This document shows, piece after piece, positions 1 through 5,645 of a DNA stretch of 5,645 nucleotides. Position numbers and translations under genes: made by a program. The notes beneath the pieces were generated by a model, which saw nothing but the letters and a program-made list of their open reading frames with translations, was not told the origin of the DNA and did not search any database. This DNA comes from Calditrichia bacterium. GTDB taxonomy: Bacteria; Calditrichota; Calditrichia; RBG-13-44-9; J042. Within the stretch, counting starts at the first letter, position 1, and every line of letters starts with the position of its first letter. The stretch lies in assembly GCA_030430345.1 (NCBI GenBank), contig JAUIFT010000228.1, positions 1 through 5,645 on the forward strand, given 5' to 3'.

Positions 1-852
1 CTTTTTAACAGTTGCGAAGTAACTGATAGCGAAGACTTTGAATCGGAATATTTTGTTGAATCCTATCAGTTTGCTATGGAGCCGCTGCAGCCGGTACGCT
101 TATCCCAGACGGTTGCTTTCGATCAAGCCTATAATTTTGAAGCACAGGCAGTGAGAAATGCCAGTGTAAAGATTTCCATGCTTGATAATAGTGGCAATGT
201 TGAGCAAGTGCTGGATTATGCCGAAACGTCACCGGGCGTATACATGCCTGCTGATACCACCCATCGCGTGCAGCCGCGCGCAACCTATTTACTGGAAGCG
301 CTGGTTCCCGGAGACGAAAATGTGCTGGTGCGCTCCCAGACTACAATTCCCGATACTTTCCGGATTGTCAACACCAATGCCGATACCCTGGTTTACCAGG
401 CCACCGATCAGCTGGAAATCGTTGTTACCCAAAGTTTTGTGGCAGGGCGTCAGAATGTCTTTGTATTCTCGACCGAGGCCTTCGATATCCGCTTTGATAA
501 TCTCACACCGCTCTTCTTCGACTTTCTTGAAGAAGATGAAGACGATCTGGAGGATTTCCGGGTGAACGAGTCGCCGCCGGTAAACGAAGGAAATTATGAT
601 CTCAATCCGGATGGCACCCTGACGATTAAATTGCCCTGGTTAGCCGTGGTTTTCTATGGGGACAATAAGATTACCGCGAATGCGATTGATGATAATATTT
701 TTGACTTTGTTATTGGCAGCGAGTTGCAAGTGAATCCCTCAACATTATCGCCGGGAGAGATTCCCAATATCGTTGACCATGTCGAGAACGGCACCGGCAT
801 CTTCGGCAGCTATGCGCGGATTACGGATTTCATCTACATTCAGCGCCAGTAA
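1..852 (+). CDS. DUF4249-like lipoprotein, 5' end outside window
   Basis: The frame is open from base 1 and ends with TAA at 850-852, giving 283 visible residues; the true start lies upstream. The first residues read LFNSCEVTDSEDFE, which looks like the end of a lipoprotein signal peptide with Cys at residue 5, followed by an acidic tail of the kind that marks surface-exported lipoproteins in Bacteroidota. The layout then follows DUF4249 proteins: a VESY strand, a PVRLSQTV strand, an NASVKISMLDNSG segment, a GVYMPAD turn, an RATYLLEALVPG strand and a TTIPDTF segment, and a C-terminal GIFGSYARITDF segment typical of the family. An acidic run (LEEDEDDLED, about residues 176-185) interrupts the middle. 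In Bacteroidota such genes often follow a TonB-dependent receptor gene, which would lie left of the window. Function is unknown; family assignment is from remembered pattern, not a search. The ATG at 76 is internal and is not the start. Confidence 0.72.
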   Translation, partial: LFNSCEVTDSEDFESEYFVESYQFAMEPLQPVRLSQTVAFDQAYNFEAQAVRNASVKISMLDNSGNVEQVLDYAETSPGVYMPADTTHRVQPRATYLLEALVPGDENVLVRSQTTIPDTFRIVNTNADTLVYQATDQLEIVVTQSFVAGRQNVFVFSTEAFDIRFDNLTPLFFDFLEEDEDDLEDFRVNESPPVNEGNYDLNPDGTLTIKLPWLAVVFYGDNKITANAIDDNIFDFVIGSELQVNPSTLSPGEIPNIVDHVENGTGIFGSYARITDFIYIQRQ

Positions 853-855
853 TTC

Positions 856-884
856 CAGTAGCAGTAAGCACCTGGCAGTAGCAG
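856..884. repeat. Short direct repeat CAGTAGCAG in convergent gap
   Basis: CAGTAGCAG occurs at 856-864 and again at 876-884, 20 bp apart, between the convergent lipoprotein and sulfatase genes. No strong hairpin with a T-tract was found in 853-935 on either strand, so transcription termination here is unexplained. The repeat may be chance. Confidence 0.3.
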
Positions 885-935
885 GGGAAAAACTTTTAGA
901 CCGAGTCGCAAACTGTCCGGATTTCCTGCCACTGC

Positions 936-2507
936 CTATGGCCCGCTACTTTCAACTTCTCCATACAGTTCTCTCAGTTGCAATAACTCTTCCTTCAACG
1001 CTGAAGTAATCGCTTCATTTCCTGCCACCCCGTAAATATTGTTCAACTCCGCGGGATCCTGCAGCAGGTCAAACAGCTCCCAGGTATCATCATTGTAGTA
1101 GTAAATCAATTTATGTTGGTAGGTGCGAACGCCATAATGCTGCTTGACGCTATGCCAGCCATGGGGATACTCGTAGTAGTGATAATACATCGACTTCCGC
1201 CAACTATCCGGTGTTTGGTTGTCAAAGAGCGGGCGGAGTGAATTGCCCTGCATCTCCTCCGGAATTTCGACACCGGCAATATCCAGAAAAGTCGGGGCAA
1301 AATCGAGATTGAGCACCATGGCATCGGAGACCTCTCCGGACTTAATCATTCCCGGTAAGCGCATTACCAGCGGCATCCCCAGGGATTCTTCATACATAAA
1401 ACGCTTGTCATACCAGCCATGTTCACCAAGATAAAATCCCTGGTCAGAGGTGTAGACTACCAGCGTGTTTTCCGCCAGGCCGTTTTTATCGAGATAATCA
1501 AGGACGCGGCCAATATTCTCATCGACGGCGGCGACGCTGCGCAGGTAGTCCTTGATGTAGCGCTGATATTTCCAGACGGCGAGATCTTTCCCGCTGGGCT
1601 GCTTTTCCCGGAATTCTTTCCGGATCGGATCGTAATGGGCATCCCAGGCCGCTTTCTGTTCTGGGGTCATGCGGTTGTAAGTATCCAGCCAGGCTTTCAC
1701 CACATCGTAAGTGGCATGTCCGCCCGTACCGGTTTCTTCGCCGAAATCTTCCGGCATCAGCTTCATATCCATTGAGAGATACATATCCGCGACGCGCATA
1801 TCCTGATGCGCAGCGGCTTCTCGTCCTTCATAATTATCGAAAAACGTTGCCGGCAATGGCAGGTCTTCATCTTTATACATCGAAAAGTGACGTGGCGCCG
1901 GCATCCAGTTGCGGTGTGGCGCTTTGTGGTGATAAAGCAGGCAGAAAGGTTTGCTTTTGTCCCGTTTTTCGAGCGTCTCGAGGGCGATGTCGGTGATGAC
2001 ATCAGTCGTATAGCCGGTATGACGCAGGGTATCGCCGTTGTCGATCATGGTCGGGTTGTAGTAGGCGCCCTGCCCGATCAGCACGTTCCAGTCGTCGAAG
2101 CCGGTCGGTTCGGTTTTTAAATGCCATTTTCCAACTACTGCGGTAAAATATCCGGCCTTCTGCAAAAGCTTCGGAAAAGTCATTTGGCTGCCGTCGAAAC
2201 GATCGCGGTTGTCTCGCAGTCCATTGAGATGGCTATACTTGCCAGTGAGCATCACCGCCCGGCTGGGGGCGCAAATGGAATTGGTAACGAAGCTGTTCGT
2301 GAAGCGGATGCCTTCGTTGGCAATCCGGTCAATATTCGGCGTGTCGATCAACTTGCTGCCGTAGCTGCTGATGGCTTGCTCGGCATGATCATCCGTCATG
2401 ATAAAGAGAATGTTCAGCGGCTTTTTCGCTGGAGGCTTTTCGACTTTGCGGGATACGCAGGATGGCAAGAGGAAAGCGAGAATCAATACAAAAAAAATAC
2501 GCTTCAT
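936..2507 (-). CDS. Cys-type sulfatase lipoprotein (family S1), N-acetylglucosamine-6-sulfatase-like
   Basis: The 523-residue protein is a type I (formylglycine) sulfatase that hydrolyses sulfate esters. The start is a short signal peptide with a probable lipobox (LLPSC, Cys17) followed by basic residues, so it is likely membrane-anchored in the periplasm. Visible landmarks are NILFIMTDDH with metal-binding Asp39-Asp40, the signature CAPSRAVMLTG at 79-89 in which Cys79 is oxidised to formylglycine, GKWHL at 126-130, HHKAPH at 193-198, TSDQGFYLGEHGWYDKR at 353-369 (Asp355 metal ligand, Lys368), and a C-terminal KLIYYY...WELFDLLQDP segment near 466-485. The MTPEQKAAWDAHYDP region (280-294) and the DKRFMYEES context recall SulfAtlas S1_11-type glucosamine-6-O-sulfatases; this subfamily is a recollection and the substrate is uncertain. 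Activation needs an anaerobic sulfatase-maturating enzyme, not seen here. Start: ATG with AAGGAG five bases upstream. Last gene of a possible three-gene transcript, 82 bp after the lactonase gene. Confidence 0.93.
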   Translation of the reverse strand: MKRIFFVLILAFLLPSCVSRKVEKPPAKKPLNILFIMTDDHAEQAISSYGSKLIDTPNIDRIANEGIRFTNSFVTNSICAPSRAVMLTGKYSHLNGLRDNRDRFDGSQMTFPKLLQKAGYFTAVVGKWHLKTEPTGFDDWNVLIGQGAYYNPTMIDNGDTLRHTGYTTDVITDIALETLEKRDKSKPFCLLYHHKAPHRNWMPAPRHFSMYKDEDLPLPATFFDNYEGREAAAHQDMRVADMYLSMDMKLMPEDFGEETGTGGHATYDVVKAWLDTYNRMTPEQKAAWDAHYDPIRKEFREKQPSGKDLAVWKYQRYIKDYLRSVAAVDENIGRVLDYLDKNGLAENTLVVYTSDQGFYLGEHGWYDKRFMYEESLGMPLVMRLPGMIKSGEVSDAMVLNLDFAPTFLDIAGVEIPEEMQGNSLRPLFDNQTPDSWRKSMYYHYYEYPHGWHSVKQHYGVRTYQHKLIYYYNDDTWELFDLLQDPAELNNIYGVAGNEAITSALKEELLQLRELYGEVESSGP

Positions 2508-2541
2508 AACGGCTCCTTGTAAGCAGTTTGCATGAAGCGTA
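2498..2541 (-). promoter_or_regulatory. Perfect 10-bp inverted repeat spanning the sulfatase translation start
   Basis: TACGCTTCAT at 2498-2507 is the exact reverse complement of ATGAAGCGTA at 2532-2541, with 24 bases between. In the minus-strand transcript the 3' arm begins with the sulfatase AUG itself and continues into codons 2-4, while the loop carries the AAGGAG ribosome-binding site. A further copy of the upstream arm's core (ATGAAGCG on the plus strand) lies at 2570-2577 and could pair with the same start region. A role in translation control is inference; it could also be a DNA-binding site or chance. Confidence 0.4.
2513..2518 (-). promoter_or_regulatory. Strong ribosome-binding site of the sulfatase gene
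   Basis: On the minus strand this reads AAGGAG, five bases before the ATG whose first base is 2507. It fixes the sulfatase start. It lies in the spacer of the inverted repeat 2498-2541. Confidence 0.8.
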
Positions 2542-2589
2542 ATTTATCGAATTTGGCGATGATAGGCAAATGAAGCGCGTGCGGGCAGC

Positions 2590-3678
2590 TTACATCTCTA
2601 CAAAAGCCAAACAAACCGGGTTGGGCATCGGCGTGGTAATCCCGCTATTCTTCAGCAAGCCATTGGCGGGATTGATCCGGAATGTGGTAATGGTATCGCT
2701 GTCCTGATTGCCCACCAGCAGCCAGCGCCCGGAGGGATCGAGATTGATTTCCCGGGGAATTTTCCCCCCGGTGGGCTCATGGCCGATAGCGTTGAGTTTG
2801 CCGGAGGCGGCATCGAAGCGAAAAATAGCGATGCTGTCATGGCCGCGATTGGAACCATAAACATATTTGCCATCGGCGCTGATACGGATCGCCGCACAGG
2901 AATAGGGGGCATGGGGATCGCCATCGGGCAGGGTAGAAATCGTCTGCTGATGTTTCAGGCGGCCCGCCCGGTGAGAAAACAATGAGATAGTACTATCGAG
3001 TTCATTGATAACAAAGGCATGACTGCCGCCGGGATGAAATACCAGGTGGCGGGGACCGGCGCCCGGTTGAACAGAGGCATAAGGCTGTTCATGAGGATAC
3101 AAGCGCCCCTTTTCTGCATCGTAGCGATAGATCATTACCTTGTCGATGCCGAGATCTGCTACGAAAAGAAACCTTCCCGATGGATCGAAACGGGCAACAT
3201 GGGCATGCGGGCTTTCCTGACGCTCCGGATTGGCCCCTTTCCCTTCATGATGGGCAATATCCGTGGCCGGACCCAGCCGGCCATCCGGAAGGATCGGGTG
3301 AACCGCCACGCTGCCGCTGACATAATGCGCGGAAACGATGTGTTTCTCAGTCTTGTCCGAAGTTAGATGGCAGGGAGCGCCCCCATGGGCCGGTTGATGA
3401 TTGAGGTAGCGCAGTGCGCCACTACGGGCGTCAATTTGATAGGCATAGATTGCTGGTGTTCGCTCATCCACGGTTTCCTGTACTGCATAGAGACATTGCC
3501 TGCCCGGCGCAATTGCCAGATAGGAGGGATTGCTGATATCGTAAGCAGCCAGCCTGATATCACTGATCTTCCCGCTGTCCTGGTCAAAAACAGCGGTGTA
3601 AATCCCCTTACCGCTGCCGGCGACAAAAGAGAGCGGAACAGTGTAGGTACCAATGTATAATCTTGTTTTCTTCGCCAT
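2590..3678 (-). CDS. Lactonase family beta-propeller protein (6-phosphogluconolactonase, YbhE/Pgl type)
   Basis: The 362-residue protein has the seven-bladed propeller pattern of the Lactonase family (Pfam PF10282), whose best-known member, E. coli Pgl/YbhE, hydrolyses 6-phosphogluconolactone in the oxidative pentose phosphate pathway. Recurrent blade-like units are visible: RLYIGTYT at 6-13, NPSYLAIAP at 50-58, SPHAHVARFDPSGRFLFVADLG at about 156-177, GPRHLVFHPGG near 208-218, SADGKYVYGSNRGHDSIAIFRFD near 267-289 and DPSGRWLLVGNQDSDTITTFRI near 314-335. There is no signal peptide, so it should be cytoplasmic, and its length is somewhat above the 331 residues of the E. coli enzyme. Some relatives act on other lactones, so the substrate is inferred only. 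The ATG has no strong ribosome-binding site (only GGAA about ten bases upstream), and the gene starts 39 bp after the desaturase stop, which would fit translation depending on the upstream gene. It ends with TAA. Confidence 0.9.
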   Translation of the reverse strand: MAKKTRLYIGTYTVPLSFVAGSGKGIYTAVFDQDSGKISDIRLAAYDISNPSYLAIAPGRQCLYAVQETVDERTPAIYAYQIDARSGALRYLNHQPAHGGAPCHLTSDKTEKHIVSAHYVSGSVAVHPILPDGRLGPATDIAHHEGKGANPERQESPHAHVARFDPSGRFLFVADLGIDKVMIYRYDAEKGRLYPHEQPYASVQPGAGPRHLVFHPGGSHAFVINELDSTISLFSHRAGRLKHQQTISTLPDGDPHAPYSCAAIRISADGKYVYGSNRGHDSIAIFRFDAASGKLNAIGHEPTGGKIPREINLDPSGRWLLVGNQDSDTITTFRINPANGLLKNSGITTPMPNPVCLAFVEM

Positions 3679-3717
3679 GGTAGTGTTTCCGGAAGTGGAT
3701 CGTTATATTTCCCCGAT

Positions 3718-4812
3718 TTATACACTAACCCCACTCTCGGCAACTTGCTCCTTTTTGCCTAAATCCTTCAGGAAACGGAGGTGAGCAATGACGGCGGAAA
3801 TAACCGAGGGGTAACTAACATACATCACTGAAAATTCTTCGCAGGTTTTTTGCACGATCTTACTAAGCGCGGGATAATGAATATGGCAAATTTTGGCGAA
3901 AAGATGATGCTCGATCTGGAAATTCAATCCACCGAGATACCAGGTGGCCAGTTTGTTTTTCGGAGCAAAGTTAGCGGTGGTCTCTACCTCGTGGATTGCC
4001 CACTCATTTTCAATGTTTCCGCTGTTCGGATCTGGTTCGGGAAATTCATTGCCATCGATGGTATGTGCCAATTGGAAAACGACTGACAGGGTTAATCCAA
4101 GTACCAGGTGAACACCGATCAAGGTAATCAGGACGTAGTGCAGGGGATGGAAAAAGAGCGGCAGCACAAACATATAACCCACATAGAAAATCTTGGTCAG
4201 GAAAAATAAAGTCGCTTCGGAAACGGAGGGTTTAGCCAGCTTGTAATCGCCAATTTTTCCGGTGAAAAATTTCTTGAAATCGGCGTAACCCATCCAGGAA
4301 ATAGTTAACAGGCTATATACCGGGAAGGCATACCAATGCTGAAAACGATGCCAGGGGCGCCATTCCTGGTTGGGACTCAATCGCAGTAAACCGCCGGTGT
4401 AAAGATCGTCATCTAATTCATGAATATTGGTATAGGTATGGTGAAGTATGTTGTGCTTTTGCTTCCAAAGCATGCTGTTGCCGCCGATAATATCCATGGT
4501 AAAACCCATGATTTTATTAACGGTTTTATTGCGGGAGTAGCTGCCATGGTTACCGTCGTGCATAATGTTAAACCCAACAAGAACAAAGCCTTGTGCCAGG
4601 GCAAATGCAGTAATGATGGCCATGATGAGCGAAGTGGAAAAGAAAACCAGCAACAGGTACGAAGCTACCAGCCAGACCAAAATAATCGCAGTTTTTAAAT
4701 ACATTCGCCAATTGGCATTTTTCGATATTTGCTTTTCGGAAAAATAATTATCCACTCTCTTCTTCAGCGTTTTTTTGAAATCGCCGCGTGCAGGAAAACT
4801 AATCTTCTTCAT
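3718..4812 (-). CDS. Membrane fatty-acid desaturase, front-end (delta-6-like) type
   Basis: This integral membrane di-iron enzyme (Pfam PF00487) inserts double bonds into acyl chains. Numbering here is from the ATG at 4812 (364 residues). Three histidine boxes are visible: HDGNH at 85-89, HNILHH at 120-125 followed by TYTNIHELDDD, and QIEHH at 299-303. Replacement of the first His of box three by Gln is the hallmark of front-end (delta-5/delta-6) and linoleoyl-CoA-like desaturases. Hydrophobic segments lie near 41-61, 62-84, 203-221 and 225-248. No fused cytochrome b5 domain (HPGG) is present, so a separate electron donor is needed. Start choice: a GTG four codons upstream (4822-4824) keeps the frame open to 368 residues, but that GTG sits inside the GAGGGTGA ribosome-binding site that is correctly spaced for the ATG at 4812. 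First gene of the minus-strand trio. Regiospecificity cannot be read from the sequence. Confidence 0.93.
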   Translation of the reverse strand: MKKISFPARGDFKKTLKKRVDNYFSEKQISKNANWRMYLKTAIILVWLVASYLLLVFFSTSLIMAIITAFALAQGFVLVGFNIMHDGNHGSYSRNKTVNKIMGFTMDIIGGNSMLWKQKHNILHHTYTNIHELDDDLYTGGLLRLSPNQEWRPWHRFQHWYAFPVYSLLTISWMGYADFKKFFTGKIGDYKLAKPSVSEATLFFLTKIFYVGYMFVLPLFFHPLHYVLITLIGVHLVLGLTLSVVFQLAHTIDGNEFPEPDPNSGNIENEWAIHEVETTANFAPKNKLATWYLGGLNFQIEHHLFAKICHIHYPALSKIVQKTCEEFSVMYVSYPSVISAVIAHLRFLKDLGKKEQVAESGVSV

Positions 4813-4820
4813 GGAAATTC

Positions 4821-4828
4821 TCACCCTC
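4821..4828 (-). promoter_or_regulatory. Ribosome-binding site that decides the desaturase start
   Basis: On the minus strand this reads GAGGGTGA, eight bases before the ATG at 4812. The in-frame GTG at 4824 overlaps it and would have no spacer to any ribosome-binding site of its own, so the ATG is preferred. Confidence 0.6.
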
Positions 4829-4850
4829 TAGTAAAGTTCGTAATTAAAAC

Positions 4851-4878
4851 ATTTGCAAATTTATTACAGGCAATTGCC
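4851..4878 (-). promoter_or_regulatory. Two perfect 10-bp palindromes upstream of the desaturase gene
   Basis: ATTTGCAAAT (4851-4860) and GGCAATTGCC (4869-4878) are each exactly self-complementary, with centres 18 bp apart, 39-66 bases upstream of the desaturase ATG. ACAGG (4866-4870) and CCTGT (4886-4890) form a further inverted pair around the second one. On the minus strand TTGCAA (4859-4854) and TTTACT, 17 bases apart, are weak -35/-10 candidates, though that -10 would lie very close to the ribosome-binding site. An operator/promoter role is inferred from position and symmetry only. Confidence 0.3.
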
Positions 4879-5030
4879 GATATTACCTGTCAGCTTAATC
4901 AGTTATGGCAGGGGGTAAATTTAATATTCCGTATGATTGAAGCAATCGATTTAGAAAAGGAGAATGAGCCTTGATTCGCCCATAGGCTATTTTTCTCTTT
5001 TCAATGTTTTTTGATCTACCCAAAAACCGA

Positions 5031-5060
5031 TTAAAAAATACTGCTGCCGTCCATAGCAGA
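5031..5060 (-). terminator. Weak intrinsic-terminator-like hairpin, minus strand
   Basis: On the minus strand CTGCT (5059-5055) can pair with AGCAG (5045-5041) across a nine-base loop, followed directly by TATTTTTTAA. The stem is only 5 bp, so this is weak. It lies at the end of the remnant reading frame, where a terminator of the former gene would be expected. Confidence 0.22.
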
Positions 5061-5306
5061 ATTTGCTGCAAATATACAATAAATCTTAAATATTGCAAAA
5101 AGTTTACAAAGCTGTTGGTGTTCTTTGGAAACTTTCTCTACGATTGACCTGGCCGGGAAAGAAAACTCATCGGCCGCCTGTGCTTTCGCCAACTCATCAA
5201 TGAGCGGGCGCTTGGGCAATTCATACGGGAGATCGTAGAGGATGTTGATGATCGCATCGTAAAAATGTTGCTGTAGGAAAACAATCTGGCGCGCTGGGCA
5301 ATACTG
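5031..5306 (-). pseudogene. Unrecognised gene remnant, 5'-truncated
   Basis: The minus-strand frame from 5306 (just after a stop at 5307-5309) to the stop at 5031 contains convincing protein-like sequence, for example FLQQHFYDAIINILYDLPYE, then LPKRPLIDELAKAQAADEF and SFPARSIVEKVSKEHQQL, up to about 5105. Base composition is typical of coding sequence here, unlike the AT-rich surroundings. There is no ATG or GTG start in the frame; the only conventional start is a TTG at 5217-5219 with no clear ribosome-binding site, and the protein-like sequence extends upstream of it. After KEHQQL the frame runs into AT-rich sequence with a poor tail (CKLFAIFKIYCIF...). This fits a fragment of a larger gene that has lost its start and perhaps its true end. 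I do not recognise the family. A short real gene with a rare start codon is the alternative. Confidence 0.4.
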
Positions 5307-5313
5307 TTATTTG

Positions 5314-5338
5314 AACTTATCCCGGGAAGTTTTAACTT
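5314..5338. promoter_or_regulatory. AACTT/AAGTT inverted motifs upstream of the cupin gene
   Basis: AACTT (5314-5318), AAGTT (5327-5331) and AACTT (5334-5338) alternate in orientation, with the palindrome TCCCGGGA (5320-5327) between the first two, 22-46 bases before the cupin ATG. A TTGAAC at 5311-5316 could be a -35 element but no well-spaced -10 was found. A promoter or operator role is inferred from position only. Confidence 0.22.
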
Positions 5339-5347
5339 GAAAAAAAT

Positions 5348-5353
5348 GGAGAG
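5348..5353 (+). promoter_or_regulatory. Ribosome-binding site of the cupin gene
   Basis: GGAGAG lies six bases before the ATG at 5360 and supports that start. Confidence 0.65.
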
Positions 5354-5359
5354 TAAGCT

Positions 5360-5645
5360 ATGATTAAGAATGTATTCGCGGAAATCCCCGAAACACTACC
5401 GGAGGAGTTGTTTGAATCGATTCTTACCTCTCCGGGCATTCGTATTGAGCGAATCCTTTCCCGCGGACATGCATCCCCGGAAAATTATTGGTATGATCAG
5501 GAAGAAAACGAGTGGGTAATGCTCCTAAGTGGTAGTGCTATTTTGCGCTTCGCTGAAGGGGATATTCGGGTTGCCATGAAAGCGGGCGACTATTTGAATA
5601 TTCCTGCCGGCGTTAAGCATCGGGTGGAAGAAACCGATCCCAACA
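5360..5645 (+). CDS. Small cupin-domain protein, 3' end outside window
   Basis: Ninety-five residues are visible before the window ends. The protein begins MIKNVFAEIPETLPEELFES and matches the small stand-alone cupins of about 100-115 residues, so most of the gene is present. Cupin motif 1 is recognisable in RGHASPENYWYDQEENEWV followed by MLLSG (35-58), with Glu51 and Gly58 in the E-x6-G spacing; the usual His-x-His pair is absent (Tyr43 to Asp46 region instead), with His37 nearby. Motif 2 is clear as GDYLNIPAGVKHRV (76-89), with G-x5-P-x-G-x2-H. The fold is a metal-binding beta-barrel in most relatives, but the substrate of this subgroup is not known; database copies are usually labelled only cupin domain-containing protein. 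No signal peptide, so cytoplasmic. The ATG has GGAGAG six bases upstream. It is divergent from the desaturase. Confidence 0.85.
   Translation, partial: MIKNVFAEIPETLPEELFESILTSPGIRIERILSRGHASPENYWYDQEENEWVMLLSGSAILRFAEGDIRVAMKAGDYLNIPAGVKHRVEETDPN

Larger units (their letters stand above)
4813..5359. other. AT-rich divergent intergenic region
   Basis: This stretch separates the divergent desaturase (minus) and cupin (plus) genes. Its left part holds the desaturase ribosome-binding site and palindromes. The middle (about 4890-5100) is AT-rich with poly-A/T runs and no convincing gene. The right part (about 5090-5306) has higher GC and a protein-like minus-strand frame described as a gene remnant. 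No tRNA-like, riboswitch-like or IS-end structure was recognised by eye. Confidence 0.6.

Noticed and set aside
76..78. ATG at 76 as the start of the lipoprotein gene
   Set aside because: The frame is open to the window edge and already contains a lipobox-like Cys and family-typical residues upstream of this ATG.
931..945. GCCA/TGGC inverted pair at the sulfatase 3' end as a terminator
   Set aside because: The stem has only 4 bp and is not followed by a T-tract on either strand.
1419..1775. Long plus-strand frame antisense to the sulfatase gene
   Set aside because: It is a by-product of the sulfatase coding sequence on the other strand and has no protein-like features of its own. Similar antisense frames at 2121-2522, 3019-3366 and 3367-3660 were dismissed for the same reason.
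936..3678. Polysaccharide utilisation locus centred on the sulfatase
   Set aside because: No glycoside hydrolase, polysaccharide lyase, SusC/SusD pair or regulator is visible; a DUF4249-like lipoprotein alone does not define such a locus.
4822..4824. GTG as the desaturase start, adding four residues (MRIS)
   Set aside because: The GTG is part of the GAGGGTGA ribosome-binding site that is well spaced for the ATG at 4812; the added residues carry no recognisable feature.
4964..5014. Short peptide MSLDSPIGYFSLFNVF after an AAAAGGAG sequence
   Set aside because: The ribosome-binding sequence is only about one base from the ATG, the peptide has 16 residues and no supporting context.
4895..5098. 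67-residue minus-strand frame in the AT-rich gap
   Set aside because: Composition looks like chance reading of AT-rich DNA, there is no ribosome-binding site and no recognisable motif.

Overview
The window looks like chromosomal DNA from a Gram-negative bacterium of the Bacteroidota/FCB superphylum. The main pointer is a surface-type lipoprotein of the DUF4249 kind. A lipid-anchored Cys-type sulfatase and a front-end fatty-acid desaturase fit that assignment. Several genes carry clear Shine-Dalgarno sequences (AAGGAG, GGAGAG), which are weak or absent in most classical Bacteroidota. A deeper FCB lineage, such as Calditrichota/KSB1-like or Balneolota-like bacteria, is therefore plausible. This placement is inference; there is no rRNA or marker gene in the window.

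Layout: (1) 1-852, plus strand: 3' part of a DUF4249-like lipoprotein gene, cut by the left edge. (2) 853-935: short convergent gap. (3) 936-4812, minus strand: three co-directional genes, read in the order fatty-acid desaturase, lactonase/6-phosphogluconolactonase family protein, sulfatase lipoprotein, with gaps of 39 and 82 bp, so possibly one transcript. (4) 4813-5359: AT-rich intergenic stretch with palindromes just upstream of the desaturase and a protein-like minus-strand frame at its right side that lacks a normal start and looks like a decayed gene. (5) 5360-5645, plus strand: 5' part of a small single-domain cupin gene, cut by the right edge.

The genes do not form an obvious pathway. 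The sulfatase would act in the periplasm on sulfated sugars and the lactonase in the cytoplasm on sugar lactones, while the desaturase acts on membrane acyl chains. No mobile element, CRISPR array, tRNA or rRNA was seen. The most interesting non-coding signal is a perfect 10-bp inverted repeat that brackets the sulfatase ribosome-binding site and includes its start codon. I see no convincing undescribed multi-gene system here.
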